From positions 261,203,696 to 261,267,695 of the forward strand of contig OZ010793.1 in the NCBI GenBank assembly GCA_963932465.1: DNA of 64,000 nucleotides, read 5' to 3'. Shown one piece after another: positions 46,378-56,669 of this stretch. Position 1 is the first letter of the stretch. Each line of letters begins with the position of its first letter. The notes below the pieces were generated by a model. It had not been told where the DNA came from. It saw nothing but the letters and a program-made list of their open reading frames with translations, and did not search any database. The stretch is from Maratus speciosus. Taxonomy: Eukaryota; Arthropoda; Arachnida; Araneae; Salticidae. The position numbers and the translations under genes are program-made.

Positions 46378-46510
46378 TGATTCTTCAGAACTCTTCTTCA
46401 TCTTCTTCATCACTCTCTTCTTGGTTTTTATCGGGACTACCATCAGACCTTGCTGGAAGAAGAAGTTGTAGGGTCTCTCTACTGTATGGCTTGCTCTTTT
46501 TAGTTGATAA
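46378..46510 (-). pseudogene. Possible coding remnant with an acidic C-terminus
   Basis: On the minus strand one frame reads KKSKPYSRETLQLLLPARSD, then SPDKNQEESDEEDEEEF, and stops at 46387-46385. An acidic tail of this kind occurs in many nuclear proteins and in some transposases. The upstream stop near 46510, weak acceptor context and low complexity make this uncertain. An overlapping frame of 60 codons starts with ATG at 46554. Confidence 0.25.
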
Positions 46511-46609
46511 ACGGAGTTATTAGAATATATGGAGTTGCTTATTTTCACGTACATTATAAAAGGAAAATTTTAATTACATTTTCTGGTGCCGTTTGTCAGT
46601 TTTGGAATT

Positions 46610-46885
46610 AAAATTAGGTGTCCCTTTTTAAGGATACCGACCTCGAAAGGGTTAATTCCCTCCTTTCTCTCCTTATGTTACACACATGAGTCCCAAGAAC
46701 TAATTAGGGAACCCTTTTTCAATAAATAAGTATATACAATTTGAAGGCGATCGAATATTTCAATCAAAAGATATCGAGTTGCGTGCGTATGTACGTACCT
46801 ACATACGTACATAGATATAGACAGAATATGTAGATGCAAAAGCTCTCCGGTAATATCCTGTGAGCTAAAAACCTGCAATACGACA
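46610..46885 (-). repeat. Second member of hairpin-headed family G (minus strand)
   Basis: Read on the minus strand, it begins with AGCTCACAGGATATTACCGG and a partial hairpin (..GAGAGCT). It has a GTACGTATGTAGGTACGTAC-type block, then ACTCGATATCTTTTGATTG, then one partial unit with CCTAATTAGTTCTTGGGACTC. It lacks the tandem array of element G. Confidence 0.6.
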
Positions 46886-46889
46886 GTAA

Positions 46890-47545
46890 ATATATAGTTC
46901 TTATCGCTTCAATTCGCTGGCCCCAAAACATTTAAATAGCCATTCCGAAAAAAAAAAAAAAAAAAAAAAAAGATAAAAAAAGGGCAACAACATGCGGAAG
47001 ATTTTTTTGCAGAAATTGACACTCAAGACTATAACTAATAGGATTATAATTCAAACATGGTCAAAGCGCGGCACATATTTAAAAAGCTTTCGGTATGCAT
47101 AAATTAGAGCCAAAAACGCTTTAAAAATAACCCTTTTACTCATTTAATGTTTTTTTATTACATTAAAAACGAAACTATTTAAATTAACACATAGTTTAAC
47201 ACCAAGCTCTGACCTTTGTTAAACACGTAAGCCCTGTTTAGTTTCAATTCAACAATCCATTGAGCCACAAAAAATTATATTTATACATAACAGCAATGCC
47301 AAAAAAAAAAAAAAAAAAACACGTCTTCTCAGAAAGAAACTTCCTCTTCAGCTGAGGCCAGGAGCCATGTGATATAACCCAGGTTCATAAAACAGACATA
47401 GATCGATGCACCAATTAGTTAGTTATTAAAAAATATGATTTTTTACAATTGTTGACGAAATTTTAATTTTTGCATTTTTGGCCAGGTTTTTGGGTCAAAT
47501 GCTCCACTGTGCGGCGTCAAATAATGCTTTGTCATAGGTGGTTAA
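46890..47545. other. AT-rich tract with an A24 run
   Basis: Poly-A at 46948-46971 and another near 47300. No exon found. Confidence 0.4.
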
Positions 47546-47547
47546 AA

Positions 47548-47700
47548 TGTAGCAACGGTCCTGTTTTTTTCAAAATAAATAGCTTTTTTAGATGCTGTCC
47601 ACATCTCATTCTTTTGCATAACATGTAGCACCGATCCTGTTTTTTCAAAATAAATAGTTTTTTCAGATTCTGTCTACATCTCCTTCTTTTGCATGACATT
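47548..47700 (+). repeat. Two tandem copies of a 75-bp unit
   Basis: GTAGCAACGGTCCTGTTTTT and GTAGCACCGATCCTGTTTTT head two near-identical units that continue with TCAAAATAAATAG and ACATCTC.TTCTTTTGCAT. Confidence 0.85.
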
Positions 47701-47704
47701 TAAA

Positions 47705-48745
47705 AAAATTACAAGAACTAAAAGAATAATCTAATTAAATTTATTTTTAATATTTTAATTACTAATCCTTAAAGATTTCGTTTCTTTGGATCGCATTGCA
47801 TGCTATACATGTCTCTGTGCTCGCTAAACATTGTGAGGTTGCAGTATTTTCAAAATTGTCTTTGTTATCCCTCTCATTATTCTTTTCATTTTACGCCCTC
47901 TACTATAATACCACAAAATTAAAAGTTTACGAAATCTGTATTTTTCAGCCATTATAAAATTAATTTACAAAAAACACAATAAAATTATAAATATAATTAT
48001 TTAGTATAAAGTGTAAACGTGAATTTATTTAAGGTACTTTACTAACTATATCTACATTTGTATTTGTATTGCTTTACCGCGAAATGTGTATGTTTTATCC
48101 AGTAATGTATTAGAAGCATGTGTGGTTTTATATATCTGTCAGAAATATACCGTGTCTAATGCGTGCACTACTTTTTAGGATTTTTTTTAAAGTGCGCATT
48201 ATACACTATCAAATGCAGTCATTCACAGGAAAAGTTCTGTTTTTAACAGTCAAGAACAACATTTGATTGCTAAAATAACAGAAAGTTCGTGAAAAATGCA
48301 TTTTTTTCAGTAAAATAAACAGTTTTTAACTGCCAGAAATCCGTATTTTTATGTAAAATCAGCGGATTCTTTATACAGTGATACATTATATTTCAGATAC
48401 AAAAAGATTGAAGTAAAGTACTCTCTGCACATTTTATAATATGCATTTGTACGAAATGTCACTGATCTAAATTAATATGGAAACAATAACAATAGATTTT
48501 TTAATCTAACGTATAATAGCTAGCGAATAACTCTCAAATATTAAAAAATATATAAATTTAAAAAAAGTTATTTATATATTTTTTTCGGAATTTTTTAAAA
48601 GCAAAATCTTAGTTTATACGTAACAACTGACAAACCGAAAGCATAAACAGAAGAAGAAAATGTGTGAAAAACTTGTATGATGTCAGATAAATAATCTAAT
48701 GGTATGCCTTGCTGATTAATTCGTACTAAAAAATACAAAAATATC
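47705..48745. other. AT-rich intronic tract
   Basis: No supported feature. The segment 48750-48950 that follows is GC-richer and open on both strands (66 and 87 codons), without a motif. Confidence 0.35.
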
Positions 48746-48954
48746 GGAATGAAAGTTTTTTTTTTTAATACCGAACACATAAATTTGAATACACTGGCTC
48801 GCAAACGTTCTTTAATGAACGCTAATGAAAACGCAATCAATGAGTTACATATGGGCACGGAAGGAGAAAGCTTGGGCGTGCGTTATTCCTTTCCGGCATG
48901 GTGTGTTAAAATCTGTCCACTTAATATTAATTCGCAAATGCCACAATAGCAGCA

Positions 48955-48957
<3 letters not shown>

Positions 48958-48986
<29 letters not shown>
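48958..48986. repeat. T29 homopolymer
   Basis: An uninterrupted poly-T run. It could mark the tail of a minus-strand retroposon lying to its right. Confidence 0.9.
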
Positions 48987-48989
<3 letters not shown>

Positions 48990-49109
48990 ATGTACTGGAA
49001 GAAAAGCTTTTACATATTTTCAAATAAATATAGTCGTAAATTCAGGTGTCATTAGGATAGCGAAGCGAATCCTCTACTAGGCTACACAAATTACATTTTG
49101 TCGTACACT

Positions 49110-49740
49110 TTACAAAAAAAACTATTCAGTATTTTGACTTGAAATTAAACATAAAAATAAATTATGATCTGTAGATTTGCACAATATTATTATTATTTTT
49201 TTTTTTACAGAATAACCTTCAAAAATTTATTATTTTGATTAATTTATTTTACATGTTTTCCCATTACGGATACATTTTTGCAACTAAAAATAAAACACGT
49301 ATATATTCAGAAGAAAAAATAAATCATGGCGTTAGTAATTATAGATAGAATCATGATTAATTAAATAAATAAAATATATTTTCATTATTCCGCCAAAATA
49401 TCTCAAAAACTGTTTTTTTTAAATTTAATTAAGGAAAGAAATATTTTTGGACTTGATAGAAATAAAATATAATCTGTAGATTCTGACAATATTAATTGCT
49501 TATCGAATGATTTAACAAAAACATTTTTTATTATTTTGTTGAATATATTATTCATTATTCGGATTTATTTTTGCAAACGATAATGAAATCTGCGTATTTC
49601 TTCCAGTAAATAAAAATAATTGAGTCAGTAAAAATAAATAAAGTCATGAATTATTAAGTACGGGAAATATTATCGCTGCATCAAAATTTCTCTTAAAAAA
49701 AAAGAAAATAAAAAAAAAATAAATAAGGAAAGGAACCTAT
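49110..49740 (+). repeat. Two diverged tandem copies of about 300 bp
   Basis: ATGATCTGTAGATTTGCACAA (49167) and ATAATCTGTAGATTCTGACAA (49467) head similar blocks, both continuing to a TTTATTATTTTG stretch and a CATTA..CGGAT..ATTTTTGCAA stretch. Confidence 0.6.
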
Positions 49741-49744
49741 ATAT

Positions 49745-50925
49745 CTGCATTTTGCGAAGACGAAATATTTTGAATATTGAAAATAACTGCAGAATTTATA
49801 CTTCAAACCGTAAAAGAACATTAAACTTTCTTATATTAAAAACGTATGTTATTTGAGAGGATAATAGGCATTTTAATAGAATACTTTATTAAGATTGGTT
49901 GGAAATGGCACATATTTTGGTGCTAATTCCTTTTAATCATATAATAGTTTCACAATTTCGCTTATGAAATTTTTAAATACCTTTTTTATGAAAATTATAG
50001 CATATTTTTAATTAATTAAAATTTGTGAAAATTCAATTATTTACATTCAATTATAAAAGTATTTTTCCGTGTTAAGAATTCAAATACAGAATTTATTCTT
50101 ATTATATAAAATAATTTACACAGAGGATACTTACGTATTTAAAAGAATTATATTATGATTTTTTTGTAAAGTGGCAACAGAAGTATTGTAAACAAATAAA
50201 ATTAATTGTTAAATTCGTTATATAAAGTGTTATTCGAATTCGAAGGTTTAATAATAACAATAATATAGTAAGTTAATAATTCTTAGTATCAAAGAGAGCA
50301 GATTTCAAATGTTTCTCCAGAAAATAGGATTTTGAAGAAGTAACTTTTTTAAAGCTCTCTTCGAATATACTATTCTAAGATTGCTATAAAAGATTATTTG
50401 ATGTGAATTACGAAGATTGGAAATATACCTATTTCAAACCATTTGAGAACCACCAGAGGCTATTGGAAAATGTAAAAACATCTTTAAAAGAGCCTTTTGT
50501 TGAAAATTAAAAAATATTTTGTAAAATTTTGCTTCGAAAATATTTTTATTTATACCAGTCTTATATCATAAATAAAAAATTCCGAGGAAATTCTTAGATA
50601 TTTGGCTGAATTTACATTTCTAAAATTAAAATGCGCCGAAACATAAAATAAAGTTTTTGCTTAATAAAGATGCAAAAATAATATAAAAAATATTGTTATT
50701 TTCAAATATTTATCTTATTAAATAATGCTTCTCGAATCCAAACAAAGCATGGCTTTTGCTAGTTTAATAATTTAAATATTTTAACAACAGAAGTGCTTTG
50801 TGTCTGAAAGGGTTATTGGAGTAAGCCAGCTGTTTATCTCCATAGACATAGAGCATCATAAAAATGACATTGGATCAGTGGTCCCAGGTTAATGTTATGT
50901 TACTGTGTTGCAATTATTTAAATTT
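49745..50925. other. AT-rich intronic tract
   Basis: Long A/T-rich sequence in the discoidin gene intron. No feature supported. Confidence 0.4.
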
Positions 50926-50934
50926 ATTTATTAA

Positions 50935-51163
50935 CACGTTCATGCCGGCACGGTGGGTCACACTCAACTGTCTCAGAGCTGCTAAGTCTCCGGCTTTTTG
51001 GATACCGGTATTTTAATACAAAAAATGTTGTTTTATTTAATTAGAACAATTGGGCGATTTCAGGGAACAGAATTTTCTCTAAAATAACAGTGGTGTTCGA
51101 AAAGCCGGAAATTTGACAACTCTGAGATAGTCGAGTGTGACCCACCGCGACGGCGTGAACGTG
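50935..51163. mobile_element. piggyBac-type MITE with TTAA target duplication
   Basis: TTAA at 50931-50934 and 51164-51167 flanks ends CACGTTCATGCCG..GGTGGGTCACACTC and their complement. The TIRs are about 45 bp and also share CTCAGAGcT/aACTCTGAG and CCGGC. It is 229 bp, GC-rich against its flanks, and non-coding. The TTAA target and the CACGTTCA-type end are typical of piggyBac-derived MITEs. It lies 141 bp upstream of discoidin exon 2. Confidence 0.85.
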
Positions 51164-51307
51164 TTAAATAATATTTAAGGGTCTAAATACGTTTGATCTA
51201 AGCATTATGCATTAATATATGGTATATACTACATGCATTATGCAGACGAAAAGTGTGCATAAAAATCTATTTCTTTCTGTAATTGCACATATTTTTTCCT
51301 TTTGCAG

Positions 51308-51464
51308 TTTTTTGACACAGACAAAGATGACACGAGTGGAAATGTTAGTTATCACGTAAGCAGTACTGTGGAATACACGCAATATGTGAAGATAAACGTT
51401 ACCATGCATATATCAGGTTCGACAAGTATATGCCTAAGATTCGAGATCTATGGTTGCGATACAA
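51308..51464 (+). CDS. Discoidin (F5/8 type C) domain gene, 3' exon of the domain
   Basis: This exon encodes the last third (52 residues) of the same F5/8 type C domain. The acceptor TTTCCTTTTTGCAG precedes it and a consensus GTAAGTA donor follows at 51465. It starts in phase 0, matching the donor of the first exon, and ends one base into a codon (phase 1). The frame reads DTDKDDTSGNVSYHVSS, then YTQYVKINVTM (the conserved Y-V-R/K-I/F strand), then ICLRFEIYGC. That last motif is the family's closing strand, whose Cys pairs with the opening Cys of exon 1. The sum of both exons (about 159 residues) is the normal length of the domain. The region downstream to the window end shows no further recognisable exon. 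Confidence 0.92.
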
Positions 51465-52740
51465 GTAAGTATATTTTTTAATTTTGTTGTTTAAATTTAG
51501 GGTCACGTGAGTGTAAAAGTTTACTAGAACAATTAACCTTATTCTGTCTTTCTAACACTTTAGTTGGCAAGCTTTAGACAATCATTTTCTCTCACACTTA
51601 AAAACATTACCTATGATATATACGATAATATAAATGGACAGAAAGATTTAATAAAAATCATTCAAAACATAACTGAATCTTAAACATATCAGATAAGTAC
51701 TCTTTTTTAAAAAGATGTTCATCAAGTGTAAAATACTTTATAAAATGTTGTTTACTTAGAATAAATCGGGGATGAACCAGTCTTCATCTTTAACCCCTTA
51801 ACTGTTTTTCCCGAGTGTCGCTCAGGCAAAAAGAGTTTGCTATATCTAATACTAAAAGCTTTTGGATAACACTTAATTTTAACTGTAATCTTTGGTTTGT
51901 TACATGACATACCTTTTTCGACTGTACAAAGCTAAATATTTTAGTTTAAAAAAAGTGGCACAGAGTCCTTATTTCTAATTTATTGTGTTAAAAAAAACAA
52001 AAAAAAAACAACAATAACAAAAAAAAAAAAACAGTTAAGGTGCAGCGCTTCTTCAGATTGGGAAAAATATGTCCCTAAATATTTTTTCCACTTAAAAAAC
52101 GAATCTGAAACTGAACAACTTCCATATAAAATAATCAAGCAGGACGGTCGTTCTGCCAAGCCAAGCTGAAAAAAAATGCTAACCTCGCCAAACAAACAAA
52201 CGCCAAGAATAAAACGCAAGACACCGTAACTGCTTATTATACTGAAGACAGCTTCTCCATGTTAAATCGACCAAACATGCCAGCGTAAAATTTCCCATAT
52301 CAAAAGAACCAATCATCGCAGAAAAATAAAACCAAAACCATTAGGACCTAATGGAAAAGATCTTCAATTTGAGATCAAATGCATCCTCATAAATTAATTA
52401 TAAACAGAGATATAGATTTTTTAAAATAACGTCGAGATACTGAAAATGACAAATTTATTTTCTTCGTCACACCTTATGCTTCAATTGAGGTAGAGACTTA
52501 AATAATGGACATAAAACAGTAAGGATTGCATTTTTGGACAGATATTTACTCAATTTACGTGCTTTTATAAAATTCAGCTTTAAAAACACAAATTTTCTAT
52601 TCTTAATTAGCGAAAAACTGTTAATTAATTCTAAAGTTTATAAATTATGCCAAACAGCGATAAACCCGCCAAGCCAATTTAGAAGTCTTATACTATTCTT
52701 TTATATTATCCTTTTGCATTGATTTCATGGAAGAAAACTA
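51465..52740. other. Downstream intron sequence with a possible small TIR element
   Basis: TTAACCCCTTAACTGTTTTT near 51788 and AAAAACAGTTAAGGTG near 52030 look like inverted ends of a small element of about 250 bp, with low certainty. Nothing else was found. The open frames at 52219-51980 and 52534-52722 are A/T-driven. Confidence 0.3.
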
Positions 52741-52741
52741 T

Positions 52742-52840
52742 GGCTGAGATCCAGATAGAATTTTCGCTGTTAGCGAAATGAGTTTGACCAATCAGAAGCC
52801 AGAATGTTTGAGAATTTTTGCTGTTTCTGGATCCCGGCCT
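52742..52840. mobile_element. MITE family M, copy 1
   Basis: Ends GAGATCCAGATAGAATTTTC and the reverse of GGATCCCGGCC. The inner motifs CGCTGTTAGCGAAA and ACCAATCAGAAGCCAGAAT define the family. Confidence 0.65.
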
Positions 52841-52908
52841 ATGTCATAAAAGTTTTGAGTCATTTTCTTAGTGTCATGGATGAAGTCCAATGTTTACAGA
52901 AATATAGG

Positions 52909-53062
52909 TTGGGATCCAGATAGATTTTTCGCTGTTAGCGAAACGAGATTCACGAATCAATAGCCTGCATTGCTGCAAACAGCGAAAAGTTCGCAAAAGT
53001 GCAAGCTTCTGATTGATGAATCTCGTTTCGCTAACAGCGAAAAATCTATCTAGATTGCGACC
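52909..53062. mobile_element. MITE family M, copy 2 (near-complete palindrome)
   Basis: The arms GATAGATTTTTCGCTGTTAG and GCGAAACGAGATTC are mirrored on the right almost exactly, with a loop of about 50 bases around ATTGCTGCAAACAGCG. 154 bp in all. Confidence 0.8.
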
Positions 53063-53262
53063 AATTATGTTGAACACAATTTTGCATTTCCACATCCAGG
53101 AAGGGTATTGATGTCATAACAACAGTGCATATTCGAAACTATTTAAGGCATTGATTCTGAACTCCCTTGCTATACATTTCAATATTAAAGAAGTTGTTGT
53201 TTCAATAGTTTTAGTACTTTTCTCTATATATTCTTTTCTTTAACCAACAGCGCTCAGAAACT

Positions 53263-53574
53263 ATAGCGCCTAGAATATATAGTGTTGAAATCGGCTAACC
53301 CTGTAATACTTAAAAAAGCGCTAAAATATTGTATCCCTTAAATGTGCAATGATACTGCTGCAATATGCAGATCGCAGCGACATCTGCAGGATATTTTCTA
53401 CAACTGCAAGAAATTGCCAGTCTATACAATGTAATAATAGTAATACGAAAATACCACAGATGTCGCTGCGATCGACACTTGAAATTTTAGCAGTATCGTC
53501 GCACATTTAAGGGATACAAATTTTTAGAACTGTTTGGATAGCATATTTCCACACTAGGTATTCTAGGCGCTGTA
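53263..53574. mobile_element. MITE family N, copy 1 (palindromic)
   Basis: The ends AGCGCCTAGAATA and its complement TATTCTAGGCGCT-type are mirrored. So are TATCCCTTAAATGTGC and ATCGCAGCGACATCTG. Outer arms about 110 bp; loop about 80 bases. Confidence 0.75.
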
Positions 53575-53703
53575 TCAGAAAGAACACCATAACAGAGAGC
53601 CTTTATACATAAGAGTGGTGATATATGCACAGGAGGCATGCTCATTTCTAGTTTTTGTCGAAAGTACGGCAATCCGCTTTCTTGAATAGAGGGTATTCAA
53701 TCT

Positions 53704-54235
53704 ACGTTGTGATCACATGGTCAAGGCAAGAACGTCTAGCTTAAAGAAGGGAAGGTTTCGTCTACGTAATGTAAATCCCCGCTAGCCAATGAAACAGTTC
53801 ATGGGGGAAAGCAGTAGTACACTGTTAAAAATATCGTGAAAAATTACCTCTGTTTTTAAAGGCTATCTGTATTATGACCAATGAGAACGCTTCATAGGCG
53901 TTTATATAGCGTTCTCATTGGTCAGAAAATAGAGAACCTTTAAGAACAGAGGTAATTTTTCACGATATTTTTAACAGTGTAGTTTCCTGATTCCCTTCTT
54001 ATCAGTTAGAAATTCTTTGGGTAAATGGAGAATATTCCAAATATGGGATCGAGGCTGAAAAAAGTCACGTGATACCGGTAATTTACCCAAGGAACTTCTA
54101 ACTGATAAGTAGGGAAGATGCTACTGCTTTGCTTGATGAGCTGTTTCATTGGCTACCGGGGATTTACATTACACGTCTACGGAGCCTCCCCTTCTTTACG
54201 CTAGATGTTTTTACCTTGATCACGTGATCAAAACG
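53704..54235. repeat. Nested palindrome, outer arms of about 120 bp
   Basis: 53704-53815 (GATCACATGGTCAAGGCAAG, GTAATGTAAATCCCCGCTAG, CCAATGAAACAG) is mirrored by 54112-54232. Between the arms lie MITE P (53820-53979) and a second hairpin at 53998-54110 (CTTATCAGTTAGAA against TTCTAACTGATAAG). The open frame at 54149-54346 is within the arm. A further match to 54060 (GGTACCACGTGACTTTTTC) lies at 54260-54285. Confidence 0.75.
53820..53979. mobile_element. MITE P, 160 bp, near-perfect palindrome with TA target
   Basis: TA at 53818-53819 and 53980-53981. The arms of about 70 bp start CACTGTTAAAAATATCGTG and continue AAAAATTACCTCTGTT. The second part, ACCAATGAGAACGC, is mirrored around TTCATAGGCGTTTATAT. 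Probably derived from a Tc1/mariner-type element. Confidence 0.9.
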
Positions 54236-54549
54236 CAGATGGAATATCCTACATTACCGGTACCACGTGACTTTTTCAGCCTCGAACCCATATTTGGAAA
54301 ATCCTCCATTGGAAGATACGCGCATGGACGATCTCTATTAGACTAGGGAAATAATTCAGCATGCATTAGCGTGACGATACTGGCATGCCCACAAAGAACT
54401 TTAACGATTTGTTTTTATCAGTTTTACCAATAAACATTTATTGGCCGTATGTCGCTACTTCGTTATAGAGACAAACTTGATCCGAATTAGATCCCGGCCT
54501 TAATGTATCAAAATACGGAGTTTGCTTTCTGTACTATTCCTGAGCTCAG

Positions 54550-54964
54550 TTATAGCGGCTAGAAATATAGGCCGGGATCCAGGTACATTTTTGCAAACAG
54601 TGAAATGTTAGCAAAAATTCTGGCTTCTGATTGGTTATTCTCGTTACGATAACAGAGAAAAATCTACCTAGATCACGGTCATAGTGTGGAAACAGGCTAT
54701 TCCAGTAATGCTTTAAAAAGTGCTAAAAATTTAATCCCATAAATATTGAAAAATACTGAATGACAAATGTCGATAGGAGCAACATTTTCTAGATCTTCTC
54801 TGAGCGAAACGTTTTCTTTTGAAATAGTTACGTTGGAATTACCATATGTCGCTATAATCGACATTCGTCGTTCAGCCTCGTTCAACATTTATGGGATACA
54901 ATTTTTTAGCACCTTTTTAATAAGCCGATTTTTAAACTATATCTTCTAGAAACTATAGCTCCGT
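54550..54964. mobile_element. MITE family N, copy 2, interrupted by MITE M
   Basis: The left end TATAGCGGCTAGAAATATA stops at the border of an M element (54569-54680) and resumes as TAGTGTGGAAACAGGCTATT. The right end TCTTCTAGAAACTATAGC lies near 54960. The central ATGTCGCTATAATCGACAT block is palindromic. Confidence 0.65.
54569..54680. mobile_element. MITE family M, copy 3, nested in family N
   Basis: GCCGGGATCCAGGTACATTT and the reverse of AAAATCTACCTAGATCACGG flank CTGGCTTCTGATTGGTTATT. It splits the N element, so M moved after N at this place. Confidence 0.7.
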
Positions 54965-55465
54965 TATAGCGTCTAGATTATATGTTGTAGAAATCGACTA
55001 TCCCAGCAATACTTAAAAAAGCGCGGAAGTATTGAATCCCTTAAATGTACAACGATGTCGAATTCCAAACAGTCATTTGCATCGACATCTACTGGATATT
55101 TTTTAAAGGAAGAGACATGTGTAATGCACCGCTACAGCGTCTAAAATACATAATGTGGTTATTTGGTATCCAAGAACCGCTAAAAAGTGTATCCCTTAAA
55201 TATGCACTGACGCTGAATTCCAGGGAGATGATCGCAGCGACATCTGCGATATATTTTCAAATTTCAAAGTAAACATCGTATTATTACAGCGGGTTTGACG
55301 CCAAGCACATAGGTCAGATGTATGTTAATAAAACGTAAAGAAAAAAAAATGTTGCAGCGTCTAGACCAAATTGTCTTGGAGTTTTGGGAAATATCCTGCA
55401 GATATCACTGTGATCGACTGATTGGATTTCCACACTATATATTCTAGACGCTTTAGCACCGCGGT
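54964..55465. mobile_element. Overlapping MITE family N remnants (two or more copies)
   Basis: A left arm (TATAGCGTCTAGATTATATG, 54964 on) stops near 55125. Another left arm (ACAGCGTCTAAAATACAT, 55135 on) and a right arm (ACACTATATATTCTAGACGC, 55430-55455) follow. AGCGTCTAGACCAAATTGTC near 55360 looks like one more terminus. The open frames here are by-products. Confidence 0.55.
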
Positions 55466-55504
55466 AGCCTGTCTTTTTCGTTTGCCTCAAAGTAGATATA
55501 GATG

Positions 55505-55745
55505 ACGTCATTTGAAGCTGTTCCTAAAGTGTGACCAGCTCATCACGTCACACGGAGGGGATTATCTGTACGCGGCAATGGACACAAAAAAATTTGGCGC
55601 ACCGCTTTGTACTAATCATCGTGTAAAGATGATCCAACTCCGTGTGACTTTTAAACGTCATGAACTGGCCTATTATGTCATTGGTCACGCTAACACACTC
55701 CCCCATGCGTCCGCCATATATAGCGGCATCTTGCACTAGCGACTG
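55505..55745. repeat. Imperfect palindrome
   Basis: GTGACCAGCTCATCACGTCA..CACGGAG and CTCCGTGTGAC..ACGTCATGAACTGG are inverted versions of each other (55535-55560, 55635-55670). Overlapping open frames on both strands reflect this symmetry. Confidence 0.5.
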
Positions 55746-55886
55746 CTAAATGGGCTGCTATCGGTCAAAATCAAGAGAGAAAATGGAAGAAGGGGGGAAA
55801 GAACTCGTTTTTTATGTAGTTTTTCACACGGGAAGATTGACATGTCTGCTCCTCTCCTTTCATATCTTCATGATGGTGAAATAAAC

Positions 55887-56088
55887 CAACGCCCCCTAGA
55901 TATTTGAGAAAGTCTTGACACGCGTCACGAAAACATCACACAAAGCAGGCAAAGCAAAGGAACAAAATCATTCATTGGCTCGTGGATATCAACGAGCCAA
56001 TGAATGACTTTTCTTCTTTGTTTTGCCTGCTTTGTGTGATATTTTCCTGACGCGTGTCTAGGCTTTCTCGAATATTTAAAGGGCGTTG
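55887..56088. mobile_element. MITE Q, 202 bp palindrome
   Basis: CAACGCCC..AGATATTTGAGAAAG and its complement CTTTCTCGAATAT..GGGCGTTG bound mirrored blocks GACACGCGTCA, ATCACACAAAGCAGGCAAA and CATTCATTGGCTCGT. The centre is GGATATC-like. Confidence 0.85.
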
Positions 56089-56091
56089 AAT

Positions 56092-56273
56092 AGGCCGGGG
56101 TCAAGATAGATTTTACGCTATTAGCGAGATTAGATTGATCAATCAGAAGCCTGGATTTTTGAAAAATTTTTTATGTTTGCAGTAAACACCGAAAAGCCTG
56201 CAAGGATGGAGGCTACTGATTGGTTAATCTAATTTTACTAACAGAGAAAAATTTATCTGGATCCCGGACATTA
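56092..56273. mobile_element. MITE family M, copy 4
   Basis: GGCCGGGGTCAAGATAGATT and the reverse of AAATTTATCTGGATCCCGG, with GATCAATCAGAAGCCTGGAT and its mirrored CTACTGATTGGTTAATC. It abuts MITE Q. Confidence 0.75.
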
Positions 56274-56529
56274 ACTTTGGTTGGTTGAAACGATTTTGAA
56301 TAAAATCAAATCAGAAAGGCAATGTTTTTTAACTTTTCTGGTTAGTTTAATCGAAATCTTCCACGTCTATTACTGAAAACTGAGTTACTGTACTTTGGAC
56401 AAAAACTTGAATATGAGTACACGACTTGTGCATATGTCACCACTCTTACATATAAATGTACTCTGTTATGAGCATAATTATAAGCGCAGCTGGTTAAATT
56501 TGAGTATCTGGGTATTAGAGAGAGCAATT

Positions 56530-56668
56530 GTGGCCTACCGTGGCTGAGTGGATAAGACACCACGCCGCTAATCGCTTGAGAGCGTAGGTGGGGGCGGGTT
56601 CAAAACCCGCCGTGATCCCCACGTGATCTGATATATATGTGTTCAATAAAACAAACAAACAAGCAATA
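56530..56668 (+). mobile_element. tRNA-Ser-like SINE
   Basis: A-box GTGGCTGAGTGGATAAG (56540 on) and a perfect T arm GCGGG-TTCAAAA-CCCGC (56594-56610). An extra-arm-like GCTTGAGAGCG lies between them, as in Ser/Leu-type tRNAs, with a possible GCT anticodon in CCGCTAAT. A short body and an AATAAAACAAACAAACAAG tail follow. AGCAAT occurs on both sides and may be a short target duplication. The tail makes a SINE likelier than a tRNA gene. Confidence 0.65.
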
Positions 56669-56669
56669 G

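Noticed and set aside
48595..48949. Overlapping ORFs on both strands in a GC-richer patch
   Set aside because: No motif or splice border; open frames on both strands suggest composition. The adjacent T29 run hints at a repeat.
51788..52045. Small TTAA-bounded element with CCCCTTAACTG ends
   Set aside because: Only about 16 bases of inverted match and TTAA on one side only. Kept as a low-confidence remark in the intron entry.
54149..54346. 65-codon plus-strand ORF
   Set aside because: Formed by the right arm of a nested palindrome.
56540..56612. Functional tRNA-Ser gene
   Set aside because: The T arm is good, but the anticodon loop lacks the usual T at position 33 and an AAAC-rich tail follows directly.
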